NCBI GenBank assembly: GCA_021735105.1
Contig: JAIPHS010000003.1
Span: 1 to 42,010 of the forward strand
Source of the DNA: Candidatus Omnitrophota bacterium
GTDB lineage: Bacteria; Omnitrophota; Gorgyraeia; Duberdicusellales; 4484-171
Direction of reading: 5' to 3'
DNA: 42,010 nucleotides
Below are positions 39,949-42,010 of this stretch, one piece after another; positions within the stretch are counted from its first letter, which is position 1, and the number at the start of each line of letters is the position of its first letter. The translations under genes were made by a program, and so were the position numbers. The notes below the pieces were generated by a model. It saw nothing but the letters and a program-made list of their open reading frames with translations. It had not been told where the DNA came from and ran no database searches.

Positions 39949-41109
39949 ATGCAAAAGAAAGTATTAGTTTTTGGTTCTACTGGTTCAGTTGGCAGAAATA
40001 GCCTAGAGGTTATAGAAAAAGCAGCAGATAAATTTGAGGTAGTAGGCCTTTGCGGCAATAGCAATATAAAAGAAATAGTTAAACAAATTAGGAAGTTTAG
40101 GCCAAAGTATTTATGCTTAAAAGATAAAGGTTCAGCTAATCAGCTAAAAAAAAGGACAAAGATAAAATTCAAGCTGTTTAGCGGTAAACAAGGATTAGAA
40201 AAGTTTTCTCGTATAAAATCTGATGTTTCAATTATGGCGATCTCGGGCATAGATTGCCTTAAGCCGCTGCTTATAAATATTGAATCCAGCAAGAGAATCG
40301 CCCTAGCTAATAAAGAAGCAGTAGTTACTGGAGCAAAATTTATTTTTCCTAAAGCAAAAAAATATAAAACAAAAATTATTCCTATAGATAGTGAGATAAA
40401 TGCAATATTTCAACTACTTAATTTAACTGAGTCAGGCAATAAGGAGATAGATAAAATTTATATTACAGCTTCAGGCGGTGCGCTTCTAAATTATGATAAA
40501 AAATCTTTGAAAAAAGTTACTGCTAAGCGTGTCTTAAAGCATCCAACTTGGGATATGGGAAAAAGAATTACTGTCGATAGCGCTACTTTAGTAAACAAAG
40601 GGTTTGAAGCAGTAGAAGCTCATAATTTTTTTAATATTGATTACAAAAATATTGAGATACTCCTGCATCGACAATCTTTGATGCATGCGATGATTCAGTT
40701 ATCCGATCAGAGTTGTTTTAGCTGCATCTATGCTCCAGATATGAAAAAACCTATATCTTATGCGCTTTTTTATCCAAAAAGGATGAAATTGCCAAAAATA
40801 GATTTAGATAAGGAAAAAAATAAATATAGCTTTTCGTATAGTCCTATACCTTATAAAAAATTTCCTTTATTAAAAATAATTTTAGAGGCTGGCAAACGTG
40901 ATGATAATTCTTTAGTTGTTTTGAATGCTTGCGATGAAGTAGTTGTTGATTTATTTTTAAATGGAAAAATTAAATTTACTCAAATTGAAGAAACTATTAA
41001 AAAAATATTTGAAAATTACCCATCTAAAAAAATAAAATCAATTGGTGATATATATAAATGGGATAATTGGGCTAGGAATAAAACAAAAGAAATATTAGGA
41101 GAGAAATGA
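39949..41109 (+). CDS. dxr: 1-deoxy-D-xylulose 5-phosphate reductoisomerase, divergent active site
   Basis: Dxr catalyses the first committed step of the MEP isoprenoid pathway, which feeds UppS. The 386-residue protein has the NADPH motif VFGSTGSVGRNSLEVI, IALANKEAVVTG, HPTWDMGKRITVDSATLVNKGFEAVEAHNFF with the metal-binding Glu, and a C-terminal helical domain. Some residues are unusual: the metal-site motif normally read DSEH is DSEI (Asp147, Glu149, Ile150), SGGPFR is SGGALL, and HPQS is HRQS. The metal-binding acids remain, so an active enzyme is still likely. It is spaced from cdsA by a heptanucleotide repeat and overlaps rseP by 4 bases. Confidence 0.9.
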   Translation: MQKKVLVFGSTGSVGRNSLEVIEKAADKFEVVGLCGNSNIKEIVKQIRKFRPKYLCLKDKGSANQLKKRTKIKFKLFSGKQGLEKFSRIKSDVSIMAISGIDCLKPLLINIESSKRIALANKEAVVTGAKFIFPKAKKYKTKIIPIDSEINAIFQLLNLTESGNKEIDKIYITASGGALLNYDKKSLKKVTAKRVLKHPTWDMGKRITVDSATLVNKGFEAVEAHNFFNIDYKNIEILLHRQSLMHAMIQLSDQSCFSCIYAPDMKKPISYALFYPKRMKLPKIDLDKEKNKYSFSYSPIPYKKFPLLKIILEAGKRDDNSLVVLNACDEVVVDLFLNGKIKFTQIEETIKKIFENYPSKKIKSIGDIYKWDNWARNKTKEILGEK

Positions 41110-42010
41110 TATCATTTATTTTCAATTTTTTCATTATAGTTGTTGTTTTTAGTATTTTAATCATTGTGCATGAGTTCGGCCATTTTATTGCGGCAAGGTT
41201 GTCTGGGGTAAAAGTGACACATTTTTCAATTGGTTTTGGGCCGATCGTGTTTAAGAAAAAAATTAAACAAACAAATTTATTAATTTGCGCATTCCCTTTA
41301 GGTGGGTTTATAAAGATGGCTGGTGACAGCCGTTCTGAATCTCGAGGCTATCGTGATGAATTTTTTTCTAAATCTCCCGGAATACGGTCGATGATTGTTT
41401 TTGCCGGTCCATTATTTAACTACATTTTAGCTTTTTTTATGCTGGCAACTGTTGCAACTATCGGATATTCTGTTGAAGATAGTGTCGTCGGATCTGTAGA
41501 AAAAGGGTCTCCAGCTCAACAAGCTGGAATTCAACGAGGGGATAAAATAATTTCTCTTGGAAACAAAAAGGTTGAGTCTTGGCCGCAACTTCAAGATAAA
41601 ATTTATCAGACTAAAGAGCCAGTAAATTTAAGCCTAGAGAGAAATGGTGACAAGATAAATTTAGATGTTCCTGTAGCAGAAAAAAAGATTACTAATGAAT
41701 TGGGTAGAGAAGTTAAAGTTTCTTATATTGGGATTAACGCCTACGGGCCAATAATTGGAGAAGTTATCGAAAATTACCCGGCTCAACAAGCAGGGCTTAA
41801 AAAGGGTGATAAAATATTAGCGGTAAATAATAAAGATGTAGTAAGTTGGCAAGGCTTAGCTAAAGAAATACAGGATTCGAAGGACCCTGTCCACTTAAAG
41901 GTAGAAAGAAATAGTAAGGTTTTTTCTCTAAAAGTTCCAGTTAAAAAAGAAGAGTTTAAAAATTTTAAATCTGGAAAAAAATATATTTCAGTAATTGGCA
42001 TTAAACCGTT
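41106..42010 (+). CDS. rseP: RIP zinc metalloprotease RseP (3' truncated by window edge)
   Basis: RseP is the site-2 intramembrane protease that cleaves membrane-bound anti-sigma factors and remnant signal peptides. Reading from the ATG at 41106, which overlaps the dxr stop as ATGA, the frame is open for 301 codons to the right edge. The first membrane helix contains HEFGH (residues 22-26), followed by FSIGFGP, the conserved FPLGGFIKMAGD and FAGPLFNYILAF. Two PDZ domains follow, each with the pattern SPAQQAGIQRGDKI or YPAQQAGLKKGDKI. The C-terminal LDG-type membrane segment lies beyond the window. Position after dxr is the standard one. Confidence 0.94.
   Translation, partial: MISFIFNFFIIVVVFSILIIVHEFGHFIAARLSGVKVTHFSIGFGPIVFKKKIKQTNLLICAFPLGGFIKMAGDSRSESRGYRDEFFSKSPGIRSMIVFAGPLFNYILAFFMLATVATIGYSVEDSVVGSVEKGSPAQQAGIQRGDKIISLGNKKVESWPQLQDKIYQTKEPVNLSLERNGDKINLDVPVAEKKITNELGREVKVSYIGINAYGPIIGEVIENYPAQQAGLKKGDKILAVNNKDVVSWQGLAKEIQDSKDPVHLKVERNSKVFSLKVPVKKEEFKNFKSGKKYISVIGIKP

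Noticed and set aside
41783..42001. Minus-strand frame of 72 codons opposite rseP
   Set aside because: It lies wholly inside the rseP coding frame, which has clear PDZ-domain similarity on the plus strand.

Overview
The window is an AT-rich chromosomal segment from an uncultivated-looking diderm (Gram-negative) bacterium. The evidence for an outer membrane with LPS is direct: a lipid A-type acyltransferase, LptF and LptG, apolipoprotein N-acyltransferase, a large TPR beta-barrel protein, an OmpA/Pal-type lipoprotein and RseP. Gene content (B12-dependent ribonucleotide reductase, LL-diaminopimelate aminotransferase, TPR-barrel plus coiled-coil proteins, a holB-ricT-metG-tatD cluster) fits Candidatus Omnitrophota or a related PVC-like lineage, but this is an inference from gene content; no rRNA is present. 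No phage, insertion sequence, CRISPR array or integration site is seen. Nearly all the DNA is coding, and many genes overlap by 4 to 17 bases.

Layout. 1-7.05 kb is an envelope block: the 3' part of lnt, a lipid A acyltransferase homologue, a TPR beta-barrel protein, a membrane-anchored coiled-coil protein and a LacI-family regulator. 7.08-16.7 kb begins with a clear regulatory region (two NrdR boxes, a consensus promoter and a 5' stem-loop) and continues as nrdJ, holB, ricT, metG, tatD, mtnA, tsaE, tsaB and alr. 16.7-19.6 kb is the only minus-strand block, comF-lptF-lptG, convergent with alr. 19.7-20.7 kb holds an RluA-type pseudouridine synthase and a DUF192 protein.

20.76-35.66 kb is a long arginine-lysine biosynthesis operon, argC-J-B-D-F-G-H followed by lysA-dapF-dapA-dapB-dapL, then a PEBP-family protein, enolase and an FtsB/DivIC-like protein. 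It has a good promoter directly in front of argC. It encodes the cyclic (ArgJ) arginine route with an apparently arginine-sensitive ArgB, and the one-step DapL aminotransferase route to LL-diaminopimelate. Next comes an initiator tRNA-Met with its own promoter and terminator. 35.99-38.3 kb holds small membrane or secreted proteins, a 33-residue Cys/His protein and an OmpA-family lipoprotein with a coiled-coil partner. 38.4-42.0 kb is the classic uppS-cdsA-dxr-rseP cluster, with rseP cut by the window end.

The most interesting items are regulatory or structural. At least four genes have a -10 box 6-9 bases before the start codon and no Shine-Dalgarno, implying leaderless mRNAs. nrdJ has tandem NrdR boxes and a perfect stem-loop at its predicted mRNA 5' end. 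Heptanucleotide tandem repeats occur at three places. A 55-bp GC-rich element between argB and argD supplies the argD ribosome binding site. A 28-base leader including the Shine-Dalgarno is shared by dapA and the ompA-like gene. The initiator tRNA has an A29:U41 pair in place of the first conserved G:C pair. Several envelope enzymes (LpxL-like, CdsA, Dxr) depart from family consensus at motif residues.
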